A DNA stretch of 53,520 bases from Candidatus Cryptobacteroides caccocaballi (GCA_018064725.1 JAGHUQ010000004.1:1-53520), one strand, 5' to 3'. Positions 10,868 through 21,473 are shown, counted from the stretch's first letter. Numbers and translations are program-made. Notes: generated by a model not told the origin, from the letters alone.

Positions 10868-12043
10868 ATGAAAAGTATTACCAGACTTGCTGCAATCGCA
10901 GCTGCCGCAGTAGCAGCCATCGCCTGCTCAGACGGCGACGTCCTTACCAAGTCAGGCCTCAATCCTAAGGATTTCGAGGCTCAGTACAACGGCAAGGCAA
11001 CCGCACTTTACACCCTTACCAACGAGAACGGTATGGAGGTATGTCTCACCAACTTCGGTGGACGTATCGTATCCGTAATGGTTCCAGACAAGAACGGTGA
11101 GCTCCAGGATGTAGTCCTCAGCTTCGACAAGATCAAGGATTTCTTCCCTGAGAACAACGCTTCTGACTTCGGTGCTACCGTAGGCCGTTACGCAAACCGT
11201 ATCAAGGACGGAAAGATCACCGTTGACGGCGTAGAGTACCAGCTTCCTCAGAACAACTTCGGACACTGCCTCCACGGCGGTCCTACAGGTTGGCAGTATC
11301 AGGTATATGAGACTGTCGAGGCTGACGATACCCACGTGAAGTTCCAGCTCGTTTCTCCAGACGGTGACAACGGTTTCCCTGGCACAGTTACCGCATGGGT
11401 TACCTACACCCTCACCGAGGACAACGCCATCGATTGTCTCTATGAGGCTGAGACCGACAAGACTACCGTCATCAACATGACCAACCACTCTTACTTCAAC
11501 CTCAGCGGAGACCCGGCAAAACACACCGTTTGCGGTGACTATCTCTGGATCAATTCAAGCACCTTCACTCCGGTTGACTCAACTTACATGACTACCGGCG
11601 AGATCATCCCTGTAGAGGGTACTCCAATGGACTTCAGCGAGTACAAGCCAGTAGGTCTTGAAATCGACAACTTCGAGTACGAGCAGCTCAAGAACGGTAA
11701 CGGCTATGACCACAACTGGGTTCTCGACAACGAGGGTGACGACACCGTTCCTGTAATCGGCCTCATCTGCCCTACTTCAGGCATCGAGCTTACCGTATAC
11801 ACCAACGAGCTTGGCATGCAGGTTTACTCAGGAAACTTCCTCGACGGCACCATCACCGGAAAGCACGGCGTCGTATATCAGATGCGCACCGGTATCTGCT
11901 TCGAGAGCCAGAAGTATCCTGACACTCCTAACAAGCCAGAGTGGCCTTCAGCACTCCTCCGTCCAGGTGAGCACTACTCAAGCCACTGCATCTATGCATT
12001 TTCTGTCAACGACCTCGGCCTCGAGGAGTATGTTGCCGAATAA
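10868..12043 (+). CDS. galM: Aldose 1-epimerase (mutarotase), predicted lipoprotein
   Basis: Lipobox AAIACSDGD. GalM motifs: TNFGGRIVSVMVPDKNG, GRYANRIKDGKITVDG, HCLHGGPTGW, NMTNHSYFNLSG. Confidence 0.88.
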   Translation: MKSITRLAAIAAAAVAAIACSDGDVLTKSGLNPKDFEAQYNGKATALYTLTNENGMEVCLTNFGGRIVSVMVPDKNGELQDVVLSFDKIKDFFPENNASDFGATVGRYANRIKDGKITVDGVEYQLPQNNFGHCLHGGPTGWQYQVYETVEADDTHVKFQLVSPDGDNGFPGTVTAWVTYTLTEDNAIDCLYEAETDKTTVINMTNHSYFNLSGDPAKHTVCGDYLWINSSTFTPVDSTYMTTGEIIPVEGTPMDFSEYKPVGLEIDNFEYEQLKNGNGYDHNWVLDNEGDDTVPVIGLICPTSGIELTVYTNELGMQVYSGNFLDGTITGKHGVVYQMRTGICFESQKYPDTPNKPEWPSALLRPGEHYSSHCIYAFSVNDLGLEEYVAE

Positions 12044-12082
12044 TCATACTGATCATCAAATAACATTAAAACAATAAGCATT

Positions 12083-14032
12083 ATGAACATCATTGACATG
12101 ATTACGGCGTCAGGCTTCCGTTCGATCGACCTCATCATCGTGGTCCTCTACCTCTGCCTCCTCGTCGTGCTTGGTCTCGTTCTCGGCCGTTCAAAGGACG
12201 GTGCGGAGAAGAGCGCTAACGACTACTTCCTCGCAGGTAACACCCTTACCTGGTGGGCTGTAGGTGCATCTCTCATTGCTGCCAACATTTCTGCTGAGCA
12301 GTTCATCGGTATGTCAGGAACCAGCTACGCTGACGGTATCGCAACCGCCGCGTACGAGCTCATGGCAGCTGTCACCCTCATCGTTGTAGGTAAGTTCCTC
12401 CTCCCTGTAATGCTCAAGAGGAAAATCTTCACCATCCCTCAGTTCCTCCGCGAGAGGTACAATGACGGTGTAGGTCTTGCATTCTCAGTGCTCTGGCTCT
12501 TCCTCTACGTATTCGTGAACCTTACTTCAGTGGCATGGCTTGGTGCACTTGCAATCGAGCAGATCCTCGGCCTTCAGGGTGCGATGATCGAGATCGGCAG
12601 CCTCACCATCTCAGTCAGGATGGTCATCATCCTCCTTCTCTATGTCATTGCCGGTGTATACTCAATCTACGGTGGTCTTGCATCAGTAGCATGGACCGAC
12701 GTGCTCCAGGTGACCTTCCTCGTCAGCGGTGGTCTCATCACTGCATTCTTCGCCCTCAAGGCAGTAGGTGGTGATTCAGGTGCACTCGCAGGTATCAGCA
12801 ACATCTTCCATGACCTCACTACCGGTGAGCATCTCACCGACAGCCATCTCCACCTCGTAGTACAGCAGAGCCACGGCGAGAGCGCATTCGCAAACGTGCC
12901 TGGTATCGCAGCTGTCGTAGGTGCAGTGTGGATCACCAACCTCGGTTACTGGGGCTTCAACCAGTACATCATCCAGAAGGGTCTCGCTGCAAAGAGCATC
13001 GAGGAGGCTCAGAAGGGTCTCGTATTCGCTGGATTCCTCAAGATTCTCATCCCATTCATCGTTTGTATCCCAGGTGTCTGCGCATACTACATCTCTATCC
13101 ATCCAGAGATCATGGCAGGTCTTCAGGGTTCGATCAACGTTGCTGATGACGCTTATCCTTGGCTCGTCAGGAACTTCACTCCTACCGGCGTGAAGGGTCT
13201 TACCTTCGCAGCTCTTTCTGCAGCGATCATCTCTTCACTCGCTTCAATGTTCAACTCTACCTCTACACTCTTCACCATGGATATCTATAAGAAGTATATC
13301 AACAAGAGTGCAAGTGACAAGAACCTCGTGAACGTTGGTCGTCTTACCTCAATCACCGCTCTCGTAATCGCTCTCGTAGCTGTGAAGCCTCTCCTCGGTG
13401 GTCTCGATCAGGCATTCCAGTACATCCAGGAGTACTCAGGATTCATCTATCCTGGTATCGTGATCGTATTCGGTCTCGGTCTTCTCTGGAAGAAGGCATC
13501 TGCAAAGGCTGCCGTCTGGACTGCAATCGCAACCATTCCTCTCGGAGTGATCTTCAAGATCTGTCTCGGTGACGTTCCTTTCCAGCTCCGTGCCGGTTAC
13601 ATCTTCATCATCCTCGTCTGCATGTTCATCATGATCTCCCTCATCGACAAGAAGGTGGAGAATTGCGAACTCCCTGCAGAGGAAGACCGCAAGAGCATGA
13701 ACAAGTGGGCGAAGATTCTCGGTGGTACCGGTCTCTTCTTCCTCGTTGTCGCTCTCATCGTGGTTATCTGGGGTGCATGTCTTCCAAGCTCAGCTACTCC
13801 TGAGAACAACCTCATCAAGTATCTCAACGATATCGGATTCCAGGCATTCATCTTCTTCGGCGTACTCATCGGAGTCAATGCAGTTTGGCTTTGGTACAAC
13901 GCTAACAAGAACTCTCAGGACCCTAAGGCAGTTCCGGTTGACCTCAGCTTCTTCAACACTTCAAAGGGTTATGCTATCGGTTCAATCGCCATCTGCGTAA
14001 TCGTTGCAATTCTTTACGTAATTCTCTGGTAA
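12083..14032 (+). CDS. Sodium:solute symporter (SSS/SGLT family), probable arabinose transporter
   Basis: Multi-TM protein with SSS signatures: DYFLAGNTLTWWAVGASLIAANISAEQFIGMSGTSY and ISSLASMFNSTSTLFTMDIYKKYI. Confidence 0.9.
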   Translation: MNIIDMITASGFRSIDLIIVVLYLCLLVVLGLVLGRSKDGAEKSANDYFLAGNTLTWWAVGASLIAANISAEQFIGMSGTSYADGIATAAYELMAAVTLIVVGKFLLPVMLKRKIFTIPQFLRERYNDGVGLAFSVLWLFLYVFVNLTSVAWLGALAIEQILGLQGAMIEIGSLTISVRMVIILLLYVIAGVYSIYGGLASVAWTDVLQVTFLVSGGLITAFFALKAVGGDSGALAGISNIFHDLTTGEHLTDSHLHLVVQQSHGESAFANVPGIAAVVGAVWITNLGYWGFNQYIIQKGLAAKSIEEAQKGLVFAGFLKILIPFIVCIPGVCAYYISIHPEIMAGLQGSINVADDAYPWLVRNFTPTGVKGLTFAALSAAIISSLASMFNSTSTLFTMDIYKKYINKSASDKNLVNVGRLTSITALVIALVAVKPLLGGLDQAFQYIQEYSGFIYPGIVIVFGLGLLWKKASAKAAVWTAIATIPLGVIFKICLGDVPFQLRAGYIFIILVCMFIMISLIDKKVENCELPAEEDRKSMNKWAKILGGTGLFFLVVALIVVIWGACLPSSATPENNLIKYLNDIGFQAFIFFGVLIGVNAVWLWYNANKNSQDPKAVPVDLSFFNTSKGYAIGSIAICVIVAILYVILW

Positions 14033-14035
14033 GCC

Positions 14036-14740
14036 ATGCTCGAAGAACTCAAGGAAAAAGTCTTCAAGGCCAATCTTGACCTCGTGAAGCAGGGCCTCGT
14101 AATCTTCACATGGGGCAACGTTTCAGGTATCGACCGTGAGAAGGGTCTCGTAGTAATCAAGCCTTCAGGCGTCAGCTATGACGAGATGAAGGCATCAGAT
14201 ATGGTTGTAGTCGACCTCGCTACCGGTAAGGTAGTCGAGGGCGACCTCAACCCTTCATCAGATACTCCTACCCACCTCGTGCTCTACAGGGCATTCCCTA
14301 ACATCAAGGGCGTCGTACACACCCACTCAACCTATGCAACCGCATTCGCTGAGGCAGGCAAGGACATCCCTAACATCGGAACCACCCACGCAGACTACTT
14401 CTACAAGGACATCCCTTGCACAAGGGACATGACCAAGGAGGAAGTCGAGGGTCAGTACGAGCTCGAGACAGGTAACGTGATCGTGGATGAGATCCTCAAC
14501 ATCCGTAAGATCAACCCGGATCACACTCCTGCTGTCATCGTAAAGAACCATGGGCCTTTCTCATGGGGAACATCTCCAGACAACGCAGTATACAATGCGA
14601 AAGTGATGGAGCAGTGCGCAAAGATGGCATTCATCGCATTCCAGGTAAATCCTGAGCTCACGATGAACCCTCTTCTCATCGAGAAGCACTACAACCGCAA
14701 GCACGGTCCTAACGCATACTACGGACAGAAGAAGAAATAA
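14036..14740 (+). CDS. araD: L-ribulose-5-phosphate 4-epimerase
   Basis: Class II aldolase fold: [59 protein letters not shown]. Confidence 0.93.
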   Translation: MLEELKEKVFKANLDLVKQGLVIFTWGNVSGIDREKGLVVIKPSGVSYDEMKASDMVVVDLATGKVVEGDLNPSSDTPTHLVLYRAFPNIKGVVHTHSTYATAFAEAGKDIPNIGTTHADYFYKDIPCTRDMTKEEVEGQYELETGNVIVDEILNIRKINPDHTPAVIVKNHGPFSWGTSPDNAVYNAKVMEQCAKMAFIAFQVNPELTMNPLLIEKHYNRKHGPNAYYGQKKK

Positions 14741-14769
14741 AACCTACAAACAATAAGCTTTAACTATAA

Positions 14770-16311
14770 ATGATCAAGGCATTTGAAAACATGGAGCTCT
14801 GGTGGATTACCGGAGCACAGCTTCTCTACGGTGGCGAGACCGTAAAGATCGTAGACGGGCACTCACAGGAAATGGTGGCAGGCCTCAACGAGTCCGGCAT
14901 CATTCCTATCAAGGTCGTATATAAAGGTACAGCAAACAGCAGCAAGGAAGTTGAGGCCATCATGAACGAGGCCAACAACGCAGCTCAGTGCGTCGGTGTC
15001 ATCACCTGGATGCATACCTTCTCACCTGCAAAGATGTGGATCAAGGGTCTCCAGGCCCTCCGCAAGCCACTCCTCCACTTCCACACCCAGTACAACGCAG
15101 AGATTCCTTGGGATACCATGGACATGGATTTCATGAACCTCAACCAGTCTGCACACGGTGACATCGAGTACGGTCACATCTGCACCCGCATGCGCATCCC
15201 TAGAAAGGTTGTCGTAGGATACTGGAAGAGCGAGGAAGCTCAGAAGAAGATCGCCGTCTGGGCACGCGTTGCTGCAGCTGTCGCTGACGCACACGATGTA
15301 CGCTGCCTCATGTTCGGTATGAACATGAACAACGTTGCCGTTACCGACGGTGACCGCGTAGAGTTCGAGCAGCGCCTCGGCTACCACGTGGACTACTATC
15401 CTGTATCTTCTCTCATGAACTACTTCAAGGCTGTCACCGACGCTGAGGTAGATGCTCTCGTAGAGGAGTACAGGAAGGAGTACACCATCAAGATCGACGA
15501 GTGCGGCGAGCAGGTTTACTGGGAGAAGGTACGCAACGCAGCAAAGGCAGAGATCGCGATCCGTCGCGTGCTCGAGGCTGAGGGCGCTACCGCTTTCACC
15601 ACCAACTTCGACGACCTCGGAGAGGCTGACATCGACAGCCCTACATTCTGCGGCTTCGACCAGATCCCTGGTCTCGCTTCACAGCGCCTCATGGCAGAGG
15701 GTATCGGTTTCGGCGCAGAGGGCGACTGGAAGACAGCTTGTCTCTATCGTTCACTCTGGATCATGAACCAGGGCCTTTCAAAGGGTTGCTCATTCCTCGA
15801 GGACTACACTCTCAACTTCGCTGAGGACTGCACTTCAAGCCTCCAGAGCCACATGCTCGAGGTTACTCCTCTCATCGCTACCGACAAGCCAAAACTCGAG
15901 GTTCACTTCCTCGGAATCGGTATCCGCAAGCAGGAGACCGCACGTCTCGTATTCACCTCTAAGACCGGCGCCGGCTGCAAGGCTACCATCGTAGACCTCG
16001 GCAACCGCTTCCGTCTCATCACCAGCGACGTAGAGTGCATCGAGCCTAAGCCAATGCCTAAGCTTCCTGTAGCTTCTGCACTCTGGGTACCTCAGCCAAC
16101 CTTCGAGATCGGCGCAGGTGCATGGATCCTTGCAGGTGGTACCCACCACAGCGCATTCTCTTACGAGATCACCGCTGAGTACTGGGAGGATTTCGCTGAG
16201 ATGACCGGCATCGAGTTCATCGGTATCAACAAGGATACCACCATCAGCGGCTTCAAGCAGCAGCTCCGCAACAACGAGATCTACTACATGCTCAATAAGT
16301 CACTCATGTAA
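14770..16311 (+). CDS. araA: L-arabinose isomerase
   Basis: Starts MELWWITGAQLLYGGET. Contains MHTFSPAKMWIKGL and GTHHSAFSYEI. Confidence 0.95.
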   Translation: MIKAFENMELWWITGAQLLYGGETVKIVDGHSQEMVAGLNESGIIPIKVVYKGTANSSKEVEAIMNEANNAAQCVGVITWMHTFSPAKMWIKGLQALRKPLLHFHTQYNAEIPWDTMDMDFMNLNQSAHGDIEYGHICTRMRIPRKVVVGYWKSEEAQKKIAVWARVAAAVADAHDVRCLMFGMNMNNVAVTDGDRVEFEQRLGYHVDYYPVSSLMNYFKAVTDAEVDALVEEYRKEYTIKIDECGEQVYWEKVRNAAKAEIAIRRVLEAEGATAFTTNFDDLGEADIDSPTFCGFDQIPGLASQRLMAEGIGFGAEGDWKTACLYRSLWIMNQGLSKGCSFLEDYTLNFAEDCTSSLQSHMLEVTPLIATDKPKLEVHFLGIGIRKQETARLVFTSKTGAGCKATIVDLGNRFRLITSDVECIEPKPMPKLPVASALWVPQPTFEIGAGAWILAGGTHHSAFSYEITAEYWEDFAEMTGIEFIGINKDTTISGFKQQLRNNEIYYMLNKSLM

Positions 16312-16323
16312 TTGACCTGACAC

Positions 16324-17949
16324 ATGGACGCAAGATCAACCATTATCGCCGGCAAGGCCGTGCTTGGTATCGAGTTCGGTTCGACCCGTATCAAGGCTGT
16401 CCTCATCGACCAGGAAAACAAGCCGATCGCACAGGGTAGCCACGAGTGGGAGAACCAGCTCGTAAACGGACTCTGGACATACAGTACCGAGGCTATCTGG
16501 TATGGCCTCGAGGATTGCTACGCTGACCTCCGCAAGAATGTGAAGGCACAGTACGACTGCGAAATCGAGCAGCTCGCTTCTATCGGTATCTCTGCAATGA
16601 TGCATGGCTACATGGCATTCGGTCCTACCGGTGTCGCAAGCCGCGGTGCAGACCCTTCAGAAGTAGAGAAGATCCTCTATCCTTTTCTTACATGGAGAAA
16701 CACCAACACAGGCGCTGCAGCTGCTGAGCTCTCAAAGCTCTTCAACTACAACATTCCTCTCCGTTGGAGCATCTCTCACCTCTATCAGTGCATTCTCGAA
16801 GATAAGGAGCATGTCAAGGACATAACCTACATCACCACTCTTGCAGGTTATATCCACTGGCGTCTCACCGGCAAGAAGGTCCTCGGTATCGGCGATGCAT
16901 CAGGAATGATTCCTGTAGATCCTAAGACCAAGACCTACGATGCCGAGATGGTAAGGAAGTTCGACGAGCTCATCGCCCCTAAGGGCTACAACTGGAAGCT
17001 CGAGGACATTCTCCCAGATTGCCTCGTTGCAGGTGAAGAGGCAGGTTACCTCACCGAGCACGGCGCTCATCGTCTCGATATCTCAGGCCACCTCAAGGGC
17101 GGTTGTCCACTCTGTCCTCCAGAGGGTGACGCAGGCACCGGAATGGTCGCTACCAACGCCGTAAAGCAGCGCACCGGTAACGTTTCAGCCGGTACTTCAT
17201 CATTCTCAATGATCGTTCTCGAGAAGGACCTCAGCAAGCCTTACGAGATGATCGACATGGTGACCACTCCTGACGGCAGCCTCGTGGCAATGGTTCATTG
17301 CAACAACTGTACTTCCGATATCAACGCATGGGTAAACCTCTTCAAGGAGTACCAGCAGCTTCTCGGAATTCCTGTTGACATGAACGAGATCTACGGAAAG
17401 CTCTACAACCACGCCCTCACCGGCAATTCAGACTGCGGCGGTGTCCTCTCATACAACTATGTATCAGGTGAGCCTGTCTGCGGCTGTACCGACGGACGTC
17501 CTATGTTCCTCCGCTCAGCAAACGACAAGTTCAACCTCGCCAACTTCATGAGAGCACACCTCTACGCTACCGTAGGTGCACTCAAGATGGGTAACGACAT
17601 CCTCTTCAAGGAGGAGCACGTACAGGTCGACAGAATCACCGGTCACGGTGGTCTCTTCAAGACCAAGGGCGTAGGTCAGAAGGTTCTCGCAGCTGCACTC
17701 AACTCTCCTATCTCAGTGATGGAGACCGCAGGTGAAGGTGGTGCATGGGGTATCGCACTCCTCGCCGGCTACCTTGTCAACAAGAAGGGACTCAACCTCG
17801 CTGATTACCTCGAGATGATAGTATTCAACGGTGACAAGGGTGTGGAGATCGCACCGGATCCAGCTGACGTAGAAGGATTCAACACATGGATTGAGACTTA
17901 CAAGGCATGTATCCCTGCAGAGCAGAAAGCCTGCGAGTGCAAGAAGTAA
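16324..17949 (+). CDS. Ribulokinase, FGGY family
   Basis: GIEFGSTRIKAVLIDQ, FGPTGVASRGADPSEVEKILYPFLTWRNTNT, VSAGTSSFSMIVLE, HGGLFKTKGVGQ; adjacent to araD and araA. Confidence 0.88.
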   Translation: MDARSTIIAGKAVLGIEFGSTRIKAVLIDQENKPIAQGSHEWENQLVNGLWTYSTEAIWYGLEDCYADLRKNVKAQYDCEIEQLASIGISAMMHGYMAFGPTGVASRGADPSEVEKILYPFLTWRNTNTGAAAAELSKLFNYNIPLRWSISHLYQCILEDKEHVKDITYITTLAGYIHWRLTGKKVLGIGDASGMIPVDPKTKTYDAEMVRKFDELIAPKGYNWKLEDILPDCLVAGEEAGYLTEHGAHRLDISGHLKGGCPLCPPEGDAGTGMVATNAVKQRTGNVSAGTSSFSMIVLEKDLSKPYEMIDMVTTPDGSLVAMVHCNNCTSDINAWVNLFKEYQQLLGIPVDMNEIYGKLYNHALTGNSDCGGVLSYNYVSGEPVCGCTDGRPMFLRSANDKFNLANFMRAHLYATVGALKMGNDILFKEEHVQVDRITGHGGLFKTKGVGQKVLAAALNSPISVMETAGEGGAWGIALLAGYLVNKKGLNLADYLEMIVFNGDKGVEIAPDPADVEGFNTWIETYKACIPAEQKACECKK

Positions 17950-17972
17950 TCTCATTTCTTATTTCTATTATC

Positions 17973-17992
17973 CGGGCGGGCCTGACCGCCCG
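17973..17992 (+). promoter_or_regulatory. GC-rich hairpin in the ribulokinase-GH51 intergenic region
   Basis: Perfect 7-bp stem CGGGCGG-gcctga-CCGCCCG in the 73-nt gap, with no U-tract downstream. Confidence 0.5.
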
Positions 17993-18022
17993 TCCGGGTG
18001 CCAATTCCCCACACGACATAAC

Positions 18023-20074
18023 ATGAAAAGAGCACTATTATTTGCTGCCCTCCTGGCAGCAAGTTTCGCTGCAAATGCCCAGAAGCATATCAGCGTCGAT
18101 TTCAGCAAGGAAAAATTCCCTGTACAGAAGACGATGTACGGAGTATTTTTCGAGGACATAAACTTCGCAGCCGACGGCGGTCTCTATGCTGAGCTCGTCA
18201 AGAACCGTTCATTCGAATTCGACAACCCTCTCCAGGGCTGGCAGTCTTTCGGAAATGTCGAAGTACGCAACGACGGTCCTTTCAGCAATTGTCCGCACTA
18301 CGTACATCTCTCTTATGCAGGCCATCCCGTCAGAGTCACAGGACTTGAGAACGAAGGATACTTCGGCATGGGAATAGAAGAAGGCAAACAGTACCGATTC
18401 TCCGTATGGGCCCGTTGCGCAGGCAAGGCATCAAAGGAGTATATCAGCTTCCACCTCTGCGAGGACAACACTCAGGCCGATGACCAGAGATTCTTCAGCG
18501 GGGCCATCGAGATCACATCGAAGAAGTGGCAGAAATACGAAATGGTGTTCACCGCACCCAAGACCAGTCCAAAGGCAACTCTCCGCGTACTTCTCGAGAC
18601 CTGGGAAGAAGGCGACTCATGGAACGACAACGCATGCGTAGACCTCGAGCATATTTCCCTCTTCCCTGTCGAGACATTCATGGGTAGGGAGAACGGCCTC
18701 AGAAAGGATGTGGCTCAGGCAATAGCTGACCTCAAGCCAGGCGTATTCCGCTTCCCTGGAGGATGCATCGTCGAGGGAACAGACCTCGCGAACCGCTATC
18801 AGTGGAAGCATTCCGTAGAGCAGGTGGAAAACCGTCCGATCAACGTCAACAGATGGATGTATGACCAGAGCAACCGCTTCTTCGGAGACTACTACCAGTC
18901 ATACGGACTCGGATTCTATGAGTATTTCCAGTTCTCTGAGGATATAGGAGCAGAACCTCTTCCTGTCATCAGCTGCGGAATGGCATGCCAGTTCGAGAAC
19001 GACCCTGAGATGCATCCTCACGCAGACATCAAGGACCTTCAGCCCTACATCGATGATGCGCTTGACCTCATCGAATTCGCCAACGGTTCCGTAAAGAGCA
19101 AGTGGGGCAAGGTGCGCGCAGGTCTGGGACACCCGGAGCCATTCAATCTCCACTACATAGCCGTCGGAAACGAGCAGTGGGGCGATGACTTCATCACCCA
19201 TCTCGAGCCTTTCGTAAAGGCCATCAGAGCCAAGTATCCAGACATCAAGATCATCGGTTCGTCCGGTCCATACAGCGGCGGCGAGTGGTTCGAAGACCTC
19301 TGGCCAAAGATGAAGGAACTTGGCGCAGACCTCGTGGACGAACATTTCTACTCGAACGAGAACTTCTTCGAGCGCAACGCCGACAGATACGACAACTATG
19401 ACCGCAGCAGCAAGACCAAGGTCTTCGCAGGAGAATACGCCTGCCACGGCACCAGCGGTCACAAGTTCAACCATTTCAATGCGGCAATAGTCGAGGCGGC
19501 CTTCATGACCGGCCTCGAGAGGAATGCCGACGTGGTCTATATGGCTACGTACGCTCCCCTCCTCGCACATGTAGACGGATGGCAGTGGCGTCCGGACCTC
19601 ATCTGGTTCGACAATCTCAACACGATGAAGACCTGCAGCTACTATGTTCAGCAGCTCTATTCTCTATATAAAGGTACGGACGTACTCGACGTGACGATGG
19701 ACGGAAAGCCTGTGGCCGGCAAGGACGGTCAGAACAGCCTCTATGCCACCGCTGTCAAGGACTCAGCGGCCGGAGAGTATTACGTAAAGGTCGTTAACCT
19801 CAGCAACTATGCTCAGACCGTGAACATCGACCTGCGCAACCTTCCTGAGGGAATCAGCAGCTGCGAGCTCATTACGCTCCACTCTGACAATGCCATGGCC
19901 GACAACATCTTCACTCCTGACGCAGTCGTACCGCAGACAAGCACCATCGACCTCACTCCTGTAGAACATCCTGAATACTATTGGGAAATGGGAATGAGGA
20001 AACTCGAGGACGGAACGCCAAGCCTTATGGAAAGTCTCAGCGGACGCACTTTCGCAATCTTTAAGTTCAAATAA
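18023..20074 (+). CDS. GH51 alpha-L-arabinofuranosidase, secreted
   Basis: ORF track starts at 17891, but ATG at 18023 gives a signal peptide (MKRALLFAALLAASFAANAQ) and avoids overlapping the ribulokinase. GH51 landmarks: YGVFFEDINFAADGGLYAELVKNRSFE, FRFPGGCIVEG, AVGNEQWGDD, VDEHFY. Confidence 0.9.
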   Translation: MKRALLFAALLAASFAANAQKHISVDFSKEKFPVQKTMYGVFFEDINFAADGGLYAELVKNRSFEFDNPLQGWQSFGNVEVRNDGPFSNCPHYVHLSYAGHPVRVTGLENEGYFGMGIEEGKQYRFSVWARCAGKASKEYISFHLCEDNTQADDQRFFSGAIEITSKKWQKYEMVFTAPKTSPKATLRVLLETWEEGDSWNDNACVDLEHISLFPVETFMGRENGLRKDVAQAIADLKPGVFRFPGGCIVEGTDLANRYQWKHSVEQVENRPINVNRWMYDQSNRFFGDYYQSYGLGFYEYFQFSEDIGAEPLPVISCGMACQFENDPEMHPHADIKDLQPYIDDALDLIEFANGSVKSKWGKVRAGLGHPEPFNLHYIAVGNEQWGDDFITHLEPFVKAIRAKYPDIKIIGSSGPYSGGEWFEDLWPKMKELGADLVDEHFYSNENFFERNADRYDNYDRSSKTKVFAGEYACHGTSGHKFNHFNAAIVEAAFMTGLERNADVVYMATYAPLLAHVDGWQWRPDLIWFDNLNTMKTCSYYVQQLYSLYKGTDVLDVTMDGKPVAGKDGQNSLYATAVKDSAAGEYYVKVVNLSNYAQTVNIDLRNLPEGISSCELITLHSDNAMADNIFTPDAVVPQTSTIDLTPVEHPEYYWEMGMRKLEDGTPSLMESLSGRTFAIFKFK

Positions 20075-20075
20075 G

Positions 20076-21461
20076 ATGAAAAGAATAAGCCTGATGCTTG
20101 CTGCTGCAGTACTCGTACTTGCAGCGGGTTGTAAGAAGCCCCTCGAAGGGCCTGTTCCCGGTACGGACGAGCCCGGCACTGAGGAACCTGGAGATGAGCC
20201 CGGCACTGACCCGACACCTCAGGTAAAGGCCACTTACCAGCTCTACGGAGCTGTGGAAATGGAAATAACCACCGATGGCAATGCTCCTGTGGACTCCAAG
20301 AAATCCAAGGATGCACGCCCATGCACGATAAAGATAGATGGCAGCCTGCTCACCGAAGGCGGAGAGGAACTGGACTGCAGCTATGAAGGACGCGCAAGCA
20401 TACGCGGACGTGGAAACTCGACATGGCTGTGGTATCCTAAGAAGCCTTACCGCTTCAAGCTCGAAGAAAGCGCAGAGCTTCTCGGGATGAAGAGCGAGAA
20501 GGACTGGGTGCTGCTCGCGGACTACCGCGACGTGACTCACATGATGAACAACATCGGCTTCACCATGGCAGAGTACCTCGGCATTCCATATACCAACCAC
20601 ACCCGCTACGTGAAGCTGACCCTCAATGGAAAGTATCTGGGAGTCTATGTCCTCAGCGAACAGGTAGAAGAGGGAAAGAACCGGGTGAAAGTCGGTGAAG
20701 ACGGTATGCTTCTGGCACTTGACGTGGATGACGGTCCGAGCCAGAGCCCGGACGCGGCCGACAATTTCTATTCTGCCATCTATGGAACCGACGTGTGCGT
20801 GAAATATCCTAAGGATCCGACAGCCGAGCAGCTTGCTGCGGTCAAGGAAGAATTTGCCGTACTCGAGAGTGCCATCAAATCCAAGGATTGGCAGAGAATC
20901 AGCACTGTCCTCGACGTTGAATCGATGATAAGCTATCTCATTCTCGAAGAAGCCGTCTACAATGTCGAAATGGACAACGGTATAAGCATACGAAGCGGAT
21001 ACATAAACAAGACCGCAGAAGGACGCTGGACGATGGGGCCGGCATGGGACTTCGACGCAGGCTTCTGCTATGACTGGAGCGACATGTATGACAGAAATGG
21101 GCAAGGTCACAGCTATTTCTCCAGCTACAAGGGCCTTATCTACGGCAGCAACCCTTACACAGGAAAAGGCGCATACGGTGCAGGCATACCGAAGCTTTTC
21201 TCAGATCTCTGGGGCGTACCTGAATTCGTCAAGGCCTACAAGGAGAAGTGGAATGAGAACAAGGACGGTCTCCTTGAAGCCGTACTTGCCAACATAGATG
21301 CTGTCAACGAGGCCATCGGTAATGACCTCAAGGAAGATTCCGTTCTTTGGGGAATCTCGAAGAACTATGATACCGCAAGCGAGATATCCAGGCTTAAGAC
21401 CTGGCTTGTCAACCGCTTCAGCTATATTGACGGTATCATCACCATATACCCAATGCCGTAA
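20076..21461 (+). CDS. CotH kinase-like family lipoprotein
   Basis: Lipobox LVLAAGC, then a Pro/Glu/Gly/Thr linker. CotH-like GRASIRGRGNSTWLWYPKKPYRFKL, YLGVYVLSEQVEEGKNRV, GPAWDFDAGF. Confidence 0.82.
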   Translation: MKRISLMLAAAVLVLAAGCKKPLEGPVPGTDEPGTEEPGDEPGTDPTPQVKATYQLYGAVEMEITTDGNAPVDSKKSKDARPCTIKIDGSLLTEGGEELDCSYEGRASIRGRGNSTWLWYPKKPYRFKLEESAELLGMKSEKDWVLLADYRDVTHMMNNIGFTMAEYLGIPYTNHTRYVKLTLNGKYLGVYVLSEQVEEGKNRVKVGEDGMLLALDVDDGPSQSPDAADNFYSAIYGTDVCVKYPKDPTAEQLAAVKEEFAVLESAIKSKDWQRISTVLDVESMISYLILEEAVYNVEMDNGISIRSGYINKTAEGRWTMGPAWDFDAGFCYDWSDMYDRNGQGHSYFSSYKGLIYGSNPYTGKGAYGAGIPKLFSDLWGVPEFVKAYKEKWNENKDGLLEAVLANIDAVNEAIGNDLKEDSVLWGISKNYDTASEISRLKTWLVNRFSYIDGIITIYPMP

Positions 21462-21473
21462 ACATTTTTCCCA

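Noticed and set aside
17891-18022. N-terminal extension of the GH51 ORF overlapping ribulokinase
   Set aside because: It has no homology-like features and would precede an internal signal peptide; ATG at 18023 is better.
20067-21110. 347-aa minus-strand ORF antisense to the CotH gene
   Set aside because: The CotH frame has recognisable motifs and a signal peptide. The antisense product has none and fits codon-bias shadowing.
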